DNA of 64,000 nucleotides, from the NCBI GenBank assembly GCA_003586115.2, contig QVOM02000001.1, forward strand, positions 17,249,291-17,313,290, given 5' to 3'. Made by a program: the position numbers and the translations under genes. Under the pieces are notes generated by a model. It was not told where the DNA came from and made no database searches. It worked only from the letters and a program-made list of their open reading frames with translations. The stretch's first letter is position 1. Each line of letters begins with the position of its first letter. Below are positions 1 to 10,489 of the stretch, in pieces. The stretch is from Salvator merianae. Taxonomy: Eukaryota; Chordata; Lepidosauria; Squamata; Teiidae.

Positions 1-815
1 GTCAAATCTTGCCTGCCACTTTGCAGGAAAACAAGATTGTTATTCTATCCACCAGGCCTGTCTAAACAGTTTGCATCTTGTCACCTCTGAGGGAAAGCAG
101 TGCCACGCAAGGTGGCAAATGCACGGCGCAGGACCCATAAATCGAGGAGATGCTCCCAGTCTGAATGCCAGTAAGACGCAATAAGCAGAGACTGCCTGTA
201 CATTTATTTATTATTATTTTATTTTCAGAAAGGTGGAGGAGCAGAAAAGCAAGCAGCTGTGCTACATAGACAGGCAACCACAAGGCCCCCAAAAATCCCA
301 ATCCTGTCTGACTGCTCCAAGGGCCATTTTATTCCCCCTGCCCCACAACAGCTTGTCGTGAGAGGGAAGCAAACAACATAAGTGAAGCTTGTCTGCCAAA
401 GGCTGCTTAGCATTCCGGTCGCGCACCCCAGCGGCAACGTTCAGGCCAGGCCCACTCAGATTTCACAGCACGTCTGCAAGTCATTGGCAGGTTTAAAGCC
501 CGGCAAAGGCAAAGCCTGAATGAGGCAGTGATAGAGTGATCGAGCACACAGCCATATATGCTCAGGCTCACATGGGAAACTGGAACGAACGCGTACTGTT
601 CACTGATACAGTCCTTTCTCTCGCTCTGACAGATAGGCAGGCAGACTACTATAATATATACATCTTTTATAATGACAAGCTCTGAGCCTCATCAATCTGC
701 CCATTAGTGAGGCCTCACTTCCCACAGGTATACTCTGTCCACACAGGAAAGGGCATGATCCCAATCAGGGAGGCCCTGATCTGCAATACCAGTAAACACA
801 GAGACTACTGGGCTG
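1..815. other. Unclassified non-coding sequence
   Basis: No gene or recognisable repeat is seen. The segment from about 400 to 700 is non-repetitive and keeps several CpGs (CCGGTCGCGCACC near 415-427, GAACGCGT near 588), which is mildly suggestive of constrained sequence. The short open frames here show no protein-like composition. Confidence 0.4.
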
Positions 816-819
816 ATGT

Positions 820-1132
820 GTACTGCTGAAATGCCTCCCCCAGAGGCTCCAAGGCTAGGAACCTTTGCTCAGAACCATTGATTCCAACCACGGACGGCCT
901 GTGGAACACTCTTCCCCCGAGGTATGTCAAGCTTCTTCACTTTACATCTTTAGGAGAGCAGTAAAGACGTACCTATTTACCCTTGCCTTTGGCTAAAGGT
1001 ACAGCTCTCCGTCCCCACTTTCAGGCTACTGTTTGAATGCGTGCCTTTTATGTTCTTTTTTTTATTGTTGTAACTTGCCCTGAGACCTTTGGGTATAGGG
1101 TGGGATAAAAATGCAAATAAATAAATAAATAA
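820..1132 (+). mobile_element. L2-clade LINE, 3' end fragment
   Basis: The segment 893-1000 reads, with interruptions, as the end of an L2-type reverse transcriptase ORF: a degraded form of W-N-x-L-P-P-E-V-x-Q followed by a V-K-T-Y-L-F-T-L-A-F motif. It is followed by a 3' UTR with CCCTGAGACCTTTGGG and a terminal (AAAT)n tract at 1115-1132. The same C-terminus is found on the minus strand at 3,540-3,640, so both belong to one family. The copy is 5'-truncated and decayed. Confidence 0.75.
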
Positions 1133-1173
1133 GTGCAGAAAACCCTTGAGCCTTGCACTGCTGGTAGACCAGA

Positions 1174-1385
1174 CTAGGGATACGCTTGAACGAAATTCGC
1201 ATTTTCAATTCGCTGTTGAGGCGAAACCCCATATTTTCACTTTGTCAGTGAATCACAAAGCTGAAAACAGAGTTTTTCATGTTGGATTTCACAGTTTTAG
1301 GGATGTGTTTCCCTTTGAAAATGCCCTTTCCATGGGTTAAAGCACAGCGAAAATGCAAGGGCAGAGACTGGTTTGTTTCGACTGA
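1174..1385 (+). mobile_element. Non-autonomous DNA transposon fragment (CTAGGGATGTGC end type)
   Basis: It starts CTAGGGATACGCTTGAACGA and continues with alternating TTCG/CGAA-like words. The same start and internal wording (ATTTTGCTGTTGAGGC-like, then AAAATGCCCCTTTCATGGG-like) recur at 44,126-44,335. A copy with both ends and an 8-bp duplication lies at 28,451-28,745, so this is probably a hAT-type element. No clear 3' terminus is visible here. Confidence 0.55.
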
Positions 1386-1439
1386 ACTCTGAAAATGTGA
1401 AAAAGCACATTTTTTATTTGATTCAATGTCTGACATTTC

Positions 1440-1830
1440 CTCATGGAATTGTTGATCTTGCACAAGTACCCATATATAGGAAGCACCCACACACTTCCCT
1501 TTGGGCTTTTTTCCTCAGCTCTCTACATATAGGTACTTTTGCAGAGCAGTGATTCCACAAGAAAACAGCAGACAAGGTAGGAACCTGGGTTTGGTCCAGG
1601 ATTGCCTCCTGCCATTTGGCAGTGATGGTGAGAGGCAATGGCAATATTTAAATAAGATCCCACAATTTCCTCTTGCCACCTGGAGATAACCCCAGCAATG
1701 TTGCTGTATTTCCCATCATAGCGATGTTACAAGATGTTATCTCTACATCACTATATTGGGAAAGCCACAGTTATATGTGGCATTCCCTTTATAATCCCGG
1801 GAAAATTGCAAGTTGTAGCTCAGGAGAGTA
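1440..1830. mobile_element. Compound-hairpin DNA transposon, copy A (degraded)
   Basis: It shares ordered landmarks with the copies at 2,421, 6,586, 15,325, 32,949 and 33,656. These are a GCACCCAC-ACTTCCCTTTG stretch (1484-1503), a GATTGCCTCCTGCCATTTGGCAG inverted segment (1600-1623), AAGATCCCACAATTTCCTC (1655-1673) and a TATATTGGGAA / GGCATTCCCTTTATA hairpin (1752-1793). It has no coding capacity. Ends are unclear. Confidence 0.6.
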
Positions 1831-1929
1831 GCAAGTAAGTACTTGGACAATGGGGAAATGGGTATATGAGCACAGCTTATGTCCCTTTTAGATTGGAAAG
1901 AAAATGAAAAATTGCTTTGACAGGTCACA

Positions 1930-2420
1930 CTGCTCTAATGAAAACATGCATATAGTCATTAAACAGTGAATATGCATTTGCACTACCTTAATTTCTCTAG
2001 AGTGGGAAACGAAAGGAATGTTGACAGTATCAAACAAATTTTACAAAAGTCCAAAATCTCAGCTGGGCTCATGAATGTTTTGCTACACGTGCCAGATGTG
2101 CAACACCGACATCTCACCAGGATCATCTTTACTGGATTTCGGACAATCACTGTGAATATGTCAGGAAATTAGTGAGTATTAAAATTTAGTGGAACTTTCT
2201 CACAGACCAGTAGGAAATGTCAGAAAATTGTACATCATGCAGAGTTTTATTTATCATTTTTTATTTACCTTTGCTATAAAACATGTTCTTCACTGGCAAA
2301 TGAGCATGGTATTTGAATATTTCCTGCAGGCACTGTTGGCTTTGATCTTTAATGGTAAATGTCATAATTCTTGAGTCTGCTTAGAATTGCTGGTAAACAT
2401 CAATATCTATGTAAACAGAC
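1930..2420. other. Unclassified non-coding sequence
   Basis: AT-rich single-copy-looking DNA. I see no gene, no clear repeat family and no RNA gene. Confidence 0.4.
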
Positions 2421-2783
2421 TTGGGGCACCTCCAGACAGCAGGCTCTTATCTCTGCCTGCCAGTTCCTTGTGTTATTAATCTTGTTGCAAATACCCGTAT
2501 GCCAGGTAAGCGCTCACCCACTTCCCTTTGTTTTCCTTCCTGTGTATGGGTAGCATCTGGGTGTTTTCAACAGGAACAATAACACAAAGAGCTGGCAGAC
2601 AGAGGTAAAACAATTACTACTACAAGAAACCCGGCATCTTTGCCAGATTTCTCATAATAACGATGTTTCAGGATGTCGCCTCGATATCCCAAGACTATAT
2701 CAGGAATGTAATGGAAATGTGCGGCAATCCCAATATAGTCCTGGGAGAATCTTGCGTTTTGACCCACATCTGGAGACACCCAA
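2421..2783. mobile_element. Compound-hairpin DNA transposon, copy B
   Basis: The ends form an imperfect inverted repeat: TTGGGGCACCTCCAGA at 2421-2436 against TCTGGAGACACCCAA at 2769-2783. Internal hairpins include a GCCAGTTC/GAGCTGGC arm pair around a CACCCACTTCCCTTTG loop, CCAAGACTATA paired with TATAGTCCTGG, and a TTTCTCATAATAACG segment shared with copies C, E and F. No frame encodes a transposase. Confidence 0.7.
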
Positions 2784-3420
2784 AGAAATGTAGAAGGCTG
2801 GCTCAGAATACTGCACAATCTTTGGGGCTGGTGTAGCAGTTGTCCCGAACAGCAGTCCAAATGCAGATGGCCTTGTTCTGGAATTGGTGGACTTCTTGAT
2901 CTAGTGGACCACTCAGCATGACCCGGTTTTGTTGAAGCAGTCCCCTAAGGTAAGTGTGGAAACAGCCTATGACTGCCCAAAAGCATCAGAGAAGTGCTCC
3001 TTAAGTGCAGGATTAACTTAATTTAAAACCAGTGAGAATTTTCTCCTTCTTCACTTTTTTTCTTTCTAACACTGGATCATCACCTTCAGTTCCTTTTCAC
3101 CTCCTTCTAGATGGTTGAACTATCCTGCTTTTGAGCAGCCTACAATGCGAGAAGCTGAGATGAAGAATGCCTTCCTCTACACAAAAATGTCTATTTAAAG
3201 TGTGTCTTCTCAAGCTTGCTTTAAAAAGTCCGAAAACACTTTGGTTTGCTCATGCATTGTCTGAAGTAGCACAGGATCCCATTCCCCGTAGGGGTGTCAA
3301 TTCATGTCCGCATGTTTAATTTTTCTTTCTCCACTTCCATGAGAAGGTACAGCCATAAAGTTCCTCCACTGCTTTTGCTTATCCTTTTGCCCGTTCCATT
3401 ATTTTTTCATTTATTTGCAT
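2784..3420. other. Unclassified non-coding sequence
   Basis: Short stretches at 2,890-2,945 read like the D-x-V-D-H-S region of an L2 reverse transcriptase on the plus strand, but this is too short and broken to call. The rest shows no gene or assigned repeat. Confidence 0.3.
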
Positions 3421-3848
3421 TTCCATCCTGCCCCATATGCAAAGGTCTCTGGGCAGGTTGCAACAATTAAAATAAAGTATAAAATGAACACATTAAAAAT
3501 GATAACAGTGCTTGAAAGAGGGGAGAGGAAGCTGATCCTCAGCCACAGGCCAGGGTAAATAGGTACATCTTCACAGGTTTCCTGAACCTATGAAGTGAGA
3601 GTGCTTGACATACTTCAGGAGGAAGACTTCCATAGTCAGGGGCTGCTACTGAAAAGACTCTGCTCCAGGTCCCCACACTCTTAACTACTGAAGATGGTGG
3701 TGCAACCAGGAGGGCCTCCTCTACAGATCTTAAGGCACAGCAGGTTGAAATGGGAGAAGGTGTTCCTTTAGGTATTTGGGGCCAAGCCATTTAGGACCTT
3801 ATAGGTTAACGTTAACACCTTGAATTGGGCTCAGTAGCAAATTGACAG

Positions 3849-4222
3849 TCAGTGCAGTTTTTTTAAGACTAACATGATGTGCATCTGGCCAGTCATTCCG
3901 GTCAGCAGTCTCGCTGCTGCATTCTGCACCAGCTGCAGCTTCTGAACTGTCTTCAAGGGCAGATAATCAGCTTCCTCCAAGCATGCCTTCAGTTGAACAG
4001 CCACAACCTTCTCCAATACCTTGCCCATCGGTTGTTCAGTTTTTTTGGATCCAGGGAGGACATTCTGAGGGGTGGGCACACCACCGCCTCGTTAAGAGCC
4101 AGGGGGATCACCCCATATCTCAAAGAGGCGTTTACTACACGCTGGACCCACTTGGTTGCACCCTGCCAGCTAGCTTTTATCAGGCAAGAAGGGAAAGAAT
4201 CCAAGGGCTTGTAGCTGGCCAA
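3849..4222 (-). pseudogene. L2 LINE reverse transcriptase fragment
   Basis: Two overlapping frames carry reverse transcriptase landmarks: W-x-x-x-V-V-N-A-S-L-R-x-G-V-I-P-x-A-L then S-L-D-P-K-K-L-N-N (4,220-4,025), then G-K-V-L-E-K-V-V-A-V-Q-L (about 4,025-3,990) and K-L-Q-L-V-Q-N-A-A-A-R-L-L-T-G (about 3,950-3,905). The catalytic F-x-D-D box is absent because the middle of the domain is deleted. A frameshift separates the two halves. Confidence 0.8.
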
Positions 4223-4710
4223 ACTCCAGCAAGCAGCTTGTCCACATCTTCAGGCTGCAGTAATGAAACTGATCCAAAATAACTGGACACTTCCTCTGGA
4301 CTATTTCCAGCTGTGGCATCGAATCTCCTATGAATCTGAGTAACTTTGCCCTCAAAGTGCCCTGCAAATTTGTCACAGTAGATATTAGAAGGCCATTGCC
4401 CTTGCTCCCTCGTGCTTGATCTTATAAGGTCATCCATACTCAAAAGAGCTCTGTTGGGCAGCTGCTTGAGGATGCAATGGTGGCAGAGAACTAAGTCCTT
4501 TTACACCACTACCACTGCCACATGGTAAGCACAATAACGCGCTCTAACCTGTGTTCGGTCAGATTCACAGAAGGATTTACACCACCTGCACTCTAGCCAT
4601 TGGACCTCCTACTTCATCGCCTAGAGCTCATGGAATATCAGAGTGCTTTACGGGCCCCACCAAGGGCACTTAGGAGCAATCTTGTCAATGGCCCTGCTCA
4701 TCTCCCAATT

Positions 4711-5420
4711 TCAAAGAGAGACTAGAGCCTCAGCAGAAGCGCTATCCATGCCATCACTCCGATTCCATAAGTCTCCTGGGGCAGACCATCTCAAAAGTTC
4801 CTGCACCCCTGCAGAGCGGAGCTGGCACTGCAAGTCCAATCTCACCAATGAATGATCAGTCCATGACAATGGGCTTACCACCAGCCCTCCTATCAATGGA
4901 TTCTCAGCAATCACTGGCTTTATGGCAAAGACCAAATTGAGGGTATGCCCTGCCTTATGAGGCAGCCTCATGGTTGTCATGGAGGCCATGAAGAGCTGAG
5001 CTGGTCCACTGAGGATAGTCTCTGCATGGTTGTTAAAATCCCCCAGCACCACTGTGGCAGGGGCTTCCAACATCACATCAGATATCACCTCAAGCAACTC
5101 AGATGGGGAGGCTGCTGGGCAGATGGGTGAGCAGTACAGCAGTAGCATCTCTATTCTGTTTCTCTAGCCCAAGAACAAAAACAGCCCCTCAAACCCAGTT
5201 GCAGAGCAAACTGTCCTCCTGGGAAGGGAGACAGAAGTCCTACAAACTACAGCAACGCTCCCTCCCCACTGCTTTGAAGCAGCGCTGCACTGAATAGCCT
5301 TGGGGATGGATCTGGGTAAGACTATCCCCCCAGTTCATCCATCCAGGTCTCAGTAACGCATGCCAGATCAGCCCCTTCATCCAGAATCAATCTGTGGATA
5401 ACTGATGTGTTAGTTTGGAC
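4711..5420 (-). pseudogene. L2 LINE apurinic-like endonuclease fragment
   Basis: The frame at 4,711-5,148 contains V-L-G-D-F-N-N-H-A-E, A-G-H-T-L-N-L-V-F and S-W-T-D-H-S-L-V-R-L, the conserved metal-binding and catalytic motifs of the L2/CR1-type endonuclease. Upstream, at about 5,410-5,330, the separate frame gives L-I-L-D-E-G-A-D-L-A-C-V-T-E-T-W, the N-terminal motif with the catalytic E. Frameshifts and a stop lie between the two parts, so no functional enzyme is expected. Confidence 0.85.
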
Positions 5421-5484
5421 TGAGCTGGCAATCAAGAGCAGCATCACCAGGGCAATGGGCCAGTTGACAGGCATCCCCAAATTC

Positions 5485-6175
5485 TGCCAGTCAGAAGGCA
5501 GAACGGAAGGAGTGATAGCTTTAATGCATCTAACACTCCTTCTCCTAATCTGTCACTTCTGCTTCCAGCACCATATCTCCCCGTGCCCATCCACACAGCA
5601 ATAGTAGCCCCCTGTGCCAGTTCTTCCCCTCTTCCCCTGCCTTGACATATTAGTCCCTTCCCATAAAACAGAACACTGTACAAATACACTAAAACAGCAT
5701 TAAACAATGAACAAGTTAAAAGTAACAATTTAGAATACCCAAACCCTTCCCACCAGAAGAAAAAAAAAATGCAACCCTTCCCAAGGACCTGAACCAGAGG
5801 GAGTGGCCTCGTCCTCACTCTCCCCCCTTTGGTGGTGGACCTACCAGTGGTGGCCCACCACCATAGGCAGCCTTTGAACAGAGCCCCGGCATCTGGATTA
5901 CTGGGCCAGCTGTTGCTTATAGGTTTGCCTGGAGAGCTGCCTTAGAGGGCCCAGGCCTTTCGAGATGCACCTCCATTCACACAGGCCAACAATCCTACTG
6001 GTGCAACAGTTCTGCAACTGTAGGATGGAAAAGCCCAGCAGAAGCCAGCAGGGTTTTGCAGCAGGGTTCTGGCTAAGACCCTTTCATGCCTGCTCTCCTT
6101 CCTCCACCTCATGAAAAAGTATTTATGAAGATCAAGAAGAAGTTTGCCATGATCAGATCGTTTTAAAGCCATCTC
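5485..6175. other. Unclassified sequence, possibly LINE 5' region
   Basis: The minus-strand open frame at 5,444-5,818 directly precedes the L2 endonuclease and could be decayed 5' sequence of the same LINE, but I see no diagnostic motif. The rest is unassigned. Confidence 0.3.
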
Positions 6176-6257
6176 ATGCTAAATAAGGGCATTTCTTTTG
6201 AACTTTCAGAAAAGGTACCTCTGCCTTCACCTCCCACTGCAGAAAGCCAAAATTATA

Positions 6258-6592
6258 TTTGGCAGCAGGGCGGCATAACCAAAGCTTCCCTCCTGCACAA
6301 TATTCAAAACAAAACAAAACTTATTATTTGCTGTTACGTGAAGGAGCAAAGGACTGTTTTATTTTCCACTTCGTCATAAGCTGGCAGGTTTGGAAAAGGT
6401 GATATGCGAAGAGAACAGGACCTTTCTTGTTCTTGGGCAGGGCAGAGAGGCGGTGGAATCAAAGCTTCCCTTACTGCACACAGGCTTCTGATTTTTTTCT
6501 CTCTCATTTGCTGTTATGTGGAGGATAAAGGAGTACTTTGTTTTCCCAGAAAAATTAAGTCCCCTTTGTCAATAAACTGGCTAGGTTAGGCT
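6258..6592. repeat. Diverged tandem duplication, two units of about 140-155 bp
   Basis: Unit 1 (about 6,258-6,395) and unit 2 (about 6,436-6,592) share in order: a GGCAGGGC/GGCGG-like start, CAAAGCTTCCCT with CTGCACA, ATTTGCTGTTAYGTG, AAGGA-ACT-TTTTTCC, and GTCAWAARCTGGCWAGGTT. Spacing is about 180 bp. They could be two hairpin-free halves of an unknown repeat. No gene is seen. Confidence 0.65.
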
Positions 6593-7022
6593 GCCTCCAG
6601 ATGCAAGTAAAACATGTGGTCCTCTCTGTACTATATTGGGAATACCAAATATTCCCCTGGCATTCCCAACAGAGTCCCAATTGAGGCAGCCAAAACTCTG
6701 ATATATTGCTATTATGGGAAATTCAGCAACTATGCCGGGTTTCCTGTAATAGCAATGCTTATCATGACACCTGGTGAGGAGCTTTTACAATCAGAGAGGT
6801 TGGGACTACCGGAAGCCAGCCAAGCACACAAAAAATAACGAAAGGAAGGAGGTGGGCACTTGGCTAACTTCTGGTACCCCATTGCTGCCATTGCAAAAGC
6901 TCCTCGCCAGACATCGAGATAAGCAGAGGATTGCTCCTCGCCTATGGTGAGGAGTGGTGAGAGGCAATCATGGGATTTTCTGCAGCTCCTGCATTGCCTC
7001 TTGCCGTCTGGAGACAGCCTTA
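6586..7022. mobile_element. Compound-hairpin DNA transposon, copy C
   Basis: The termini are TTAGGCTGCCTCCAGATG (6586-6603) and CGTCTGGAGACAGCCTTA, inverted. Internal hairpins in series include ACTATATTGGGAATACC with GGCATTCCCAACAGAGT, and TATTGCTATTATGGGAAAT with TTTCCTGTAATAGCAA. The AGGAAGGAGGTGGGCAC segment near 6,843-6,859 is the complement of the CACCCACTTCCCTTTG landmark in other copies. It is non-coding. Confidence 0.8.
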
Positions 7023-7024
7023 TA

Positions 7025-8625
7025 TAAGGTGATAGACACAATCAGACACAGATATGCAACTTCAAAACTGTGCAGGTCAAAAGAGATCTCCCTCCCTCTC
7101 AAAAGGCAGAGCTGTAAGTTCCAGAAAGCCAGTTCTGGCACCACCTGCGTGAGGCAGATTTTGAGTATTCTGCCTGATTGCCAGTTCATGGTTCTTAATG
7201 GTATACAAGACTCAACCTGCTTCAAGGGGGTCAAAAACTGGTTCTTCTCAAGCCTGATTAAAAGAATCTGGGAACAACTTTTTCCAAAGTGGTTCCCTCA
7301 GATTACACATACACGAATCATAAATGCCAAGCCCTTTGTTCCCAGGGAAGCAGCACCACCCCAGCACCACTTTTCTGTCACCCCAAATGCTGCTCCTTTC
7401 TGCCTTCCTGCCTCCTCTGTTGCTTCTGAGTCACTCCACTCCAGAGAGATGTGCAAATGTTGAGGCTACCGGGGGAAACTGCAGCTTTTAAATGCAACAA
7501 TTTTTAAATGCAACCTCAGTTAGATCACCTGTGCCATGCATTAAAGGCTATTTTGGTCCTACATGCCCTCCCTTCAAGGCCTTCTCAGGATGCTCCTTTG
7601 GCATTCAATCTGGATGTAGGGGGCTCTGCACAAACACCATAAAAATGCACAAAAGTGCCCCAGCTTTCCTCCCCCTCCTGTTTCCTTGTAGTGCAGTTCA
7701 CAAAAGGCATAGCCTGGCAGCCTAATATGAGCAGGCTAAAGATCACTACTCTGTGTATGTGTGAAAAGGACAAATGTTGGACGTTTCGGGGGGGGGGGGG
7801 AATCTACATAAAACGAGAGAGCAGTTCAGCTGAAATGCCCAGAAGTGTTAGGGCATCTTTACAGCAGTTAGCTATGTTTTTACTTATTTAGAAAATAAAA
7901 TGCTGTGGTAATCTTTTTCTGAAATGTATCACTAAGTCATAAGGCTCAGAGACATACTGAGTTTTTTTAAAAGAGGAATGTTGGGATGGTTAGCAATCTA
8001 GAAGAGTTTTCAGGAAACAAAAAAGCATTTTAAATGTTGCATATTCTAGAGAAACAAAAAGTTGCAGTAAGCCCTCTCTTCTAGTTACTGTGGATAGAGT
8101 CATGGATGGGCACGGAACAAGATTAACGATTAAACTATGTTGACTCTATCTATGTATGTATTTTGTTTTGTTTTGTAAATGCATATCCTTCTTCAGTGAT
8201 CACCAGTCACCCATCGTATTATGCTGTATTTGGTTCCCACAAATCGCCATGCAGTACAAAATCATTCTATGCAAGCAAGTGCCACCAATCAAAAACTGGG
8301 GTTTAGGGGAACCATGGTGGCTCTATTTGCTGTTATAAATCACTGGCACTTCAGAAGCCAAATCACATTATTGACAGTTTCCAAGACTGCATTAACAAGG
8401 GAAGTCAGATTTTACCAACCACATATAAGCAAAACCATGTTATTCAAGGGATGGCTGTTTTTACACCAACTGGTGGCCTTCCAGATCATCCTATGGGCTC
8501 ATTTTCTTTCACAAATGGTCCTGCTGCTAGTTTGAACCTGAGGCATGGCGGCCCAGGTTCCCTATCCCTGGCCTATATATATACTGCAGAAGAGAATGCA
8601 ACCAATCCCAAACCATCACTGAATG
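7025..8625. other. Unclassified sequence with a 13-base G run
   Basis: No gene is recognised. A run of 13 G lies at 7,788-7,800. The 169-residue open frame at 6,954-7,463 begins inside the copy C transposon and has no recognisable domain, so I do not call it. Confidence 0.4.
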
Positions 8626-8629
8626 TCAG

Positions 8630-8850
8630 AGATGGAATCTTTGGATGCATTCACATGCAGTTAAAAAAAAAAACCACCACCCTGAGCCAGCTTGCAAGTG
8701 GTTTGCAGGTGGGATTCTTCACAGACCAGTTCGCCCCTCACTCCTCTCGTGGGCATTCTAGGCTAGAAAAGGTGGATTAGAAATGAGATAAGAACCCAAA
8801 GGCCATACATGACCCTCTCTAGGGCACTTTAGAGCAGCTTCTACACATGA
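8630..8850 (+). repeat. Unassigned interspersed repeat, copy 1
   Basis: The core 8,707-8,783 matches 10,541-10,616 closely: GGTGRGATTSTTCACA, then CCAGT-YGCCCCTC-C-CCTCTC, then CATTCTA-GCTAGAA and GGTGGATTAGA. Both copies also have an A-rich tract just upstream. I do not recognise the family. Confidence 0.65.
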
Positions 8851-8939
8851 ACGTAGCTTGAGATAACCACTTAGCAGTCTTTTCTGCTGACACCAAGTAA
8901 TGAATCCAGCCATGAATCCACGCAGGGTGTCTATAGACA

Positions 8940-9394
8940 GCAGGGTGCTCTTGCTAGACCTGTGGTAGTGCTGCTGCTGCTACAGCTGCTCTTCCTCCTT
9001 CTACAAAATCGTGCCTCAGATGGAAGGGAGAGAAAAGAAGGTCATTGCTCAATAATAATGAAAAAAAAAAAAGTCCTCTTTCTCTGGTTCGGTGATAACA
9101 ACCCATGGAGCCGGGAAAGAGGAGGAGGAGACGACGAAGGCAGGGGGGAGAGGGGCGAAATGGCAAGATAAGTTTCATTTAGCCGGATGGGTGAGCAGAA
9201 GAGAGGAGGGGGTGTCAGCCGGAGCAAGAGGGAGCGATGAAGAATAGCAACGGGGGGACGGTGGCTCTCTGCATATGTGCTCTTTCAGCGCTCTGAAAAA
9301 TGTCTCTAGCAGAGGAGGCGATCGCGGCGTGAAGGGCAGACAGCTCGCCGGATTCTCCTTCCCTGTTGTAGTTTTGCTTAACTCTATACTCATT
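8940..9394. other. Purine-rich and CpG-containing flank of a CNE
   Basis: It contains CTG/CTC repeats (8,965-9,000), an A run at 9,061-9,071 and GGGGAGAGGGGCG-like purine-rich sequence (9,120-9,250). CpG clusters such as GGCGATCGCGGCG lie at 9,317-9,329. No gene is apparent. The open frames on both strands are low complexity. Confidence 0.4.
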
Positions 9395-9690
9395 GTATCA
9401 AAGAGCTAGCGGTGGGACAAGCCGTAAAGATGAGTTATTGGCCCGCGACAGGCAGAAATATAACATCATGGAAATGCTAATGACTCCGCGCTGCCTTTCT
9501 TTATGGCGAGTGTAATACAGACTTCAATCATAAAAACAATCTTCCAACATTTTAATGGGCTCCATCATGCGCACGCTTGTCCGTATATTTGAAAGATAAA
9601 TCAAGGCCCCCAGTTGGAATGAATTTCCCGTCAAACTCTGCTACTCGTTGGAAATTGATTGGCTTTAAGTCTGGATAGTTTTCACAGGCA
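9395..9690. promoter_or_regulatory. Candidate conserved non-coding element (developmental enhancer type)
   Basis: The sequence is non-repetitive and keeps CpGs in an AT-balanced context (GCCCGCGACAGG, ATGACTCCGCGC, ATGCGCACGCTTGTCCG). It is dense in AT-rich transcription-factor-like words such as CTAATGA, TTTAATGG and AATTGATTGG. No repeat family or splice-bounded frame fits. The minus-strand frame at 9,552-9,770 covers it but continues into low-complexity proline-rich sequence, so I do not consider it coding. The CNE status is inferred from texture only. Confidence 0.5.
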
Positions 9691-10077
9691 GGTCTGGCTG
9701 CAGAAGCGGGGGGGGGGTGTCTTGAGAGCAAGAGTGAGGGCTGGGAGGGTGGAGGTGGGGTGAGGTGCAAAAGTCCATCTTTCGCCTGTTGGGCTTGTGG
9801 AGCTTCATGAGTCTAGCAAACTCTGTGTGGAGGCGAGATCTCTGTGGAGGCGAGATCGCAGATCGGGCAGCTTCAAAAAGCACACATCCTCCTCACTCCC
9901 GCTCCGCCACCCCATTTGGTCTGATTTTTTTCCCAGGAGCCTCTCTTGCTTCAGGCAAACTGTTGCAGGCCTCAGGGAAGCACTGCGGCGGCACAGGCAG
10001 AAGCAGAAGCTCTGCGTGGGGTGTCAAATCTGATCGTCTTCATCTGTCTAAGCAGAATACAAAAAAAGCAGATTGGC

Positions 10078-10225
10078 CAAGAAATCCAGAGAAATTATGA
10101 CACACACACACACACCCAAGCAGCTAAAGTACAGTCATTTATGGCCTAAAGAAAACACACGCACCCTTTTTAAAAGCCCCTGTGTGGTCCTCCGTCCGTC
10201 CGTCCGCCCCCCACCCACCCCAGAG
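10078..10225. repeat. Short simple repeats
   Basis: A (CA)n tract of about 8 units lies at 10,100-10,116. A CCGT/CCGTCCGCC pyrimidine-rich tract lies at about 10,192-10,225. They are adjacent to the duplicated element but not part of it. Confidence 0.7.
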
Positions 10226-10283
10226 TTGCAGGGTTCTCAGGGCTGGACTCAGCTGAGGATGATGGTGAAGGCTGCTGCTGCGC

Positions 10284-10389
10284 TTCACCAATTTAATCCA
10301 TAAAAATTACGGAACGGCAAGATCATGTCCGGACAGCGGGAACTGAAGACAGCCTGTAAACTGATTAAATGCCCTGTCGGAACGCAGCC
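10284..10389 (-). promoter_or_regulatory. Duplicated conserved element, copy 1 (inverted relative to copy 2)
   Basis: The reverse complement aligns without gaps to 57,832-57,937, with 10 differences in 106 positions. The identical core of 40 bases is 10,334-10,373. It carries TTTAATCC on the plus strand (an OTX/PITX-like TAATCC word) and an inverted ATTTAATC / GATTAAAT pair. The similarity ends sharply on both sides. There is no poly-A tail, tRNA box or terminal inverted repeat, so it does not look like a transposon. Function as an enhancer is inferred. Confidence 0.8.
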
Positions 10390-10489
10390 TTTGTATTTTG
10401 AAGCTATGCATGCTAGATTGTGGTGAAATTTATTTAGTACTGTTACATCCGACTATCCCTCTCTCTCCCTTCAGGGAACCTTAAGGCTG

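Larger units (their letters stand above)
3425..5480 (-). mobile_element. L2-clade LINE, decayed, with internal deletion
   Basis: Read on the minus strand, the element runs from an endonuclease domain (about 5,410 down to 4,720) through a reverse transcriptase remnant (about 4,230 down to 3,850) to a 3' UTR ending near 3,425. The 3' UTR contains the GGCCAAGCCATTTAGGACC motif (minus-strand sense, at 3,779-3,797 as written on plus) typical of reptilian and avian L2/CR1-type tails. Most of the palm domain of the reverse transcriptase is missing: the frame jumps from an L-K-A-C-L-E-E-A-D-Y-L segment to the late Q-L-V-Q-N-A-A-A-R-L-L-T-G motif. It is a dead copy. Confidence 0.85.

Noticed and set aside
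4711..5148. Functional endonuclease gene
   Set aside because: It is the endonuclease part of a decayed L2 LINE, with frameshifts and a deleted reverse transcriptase core downstream.
9552..9770. Minus-strand frame across the CNE-like block
   Set aside because: A stretch of plausible-looking protein text is followed by proline/serine low complexity, and there is no family match. Conserved non-coding sequence is the simpler reading.
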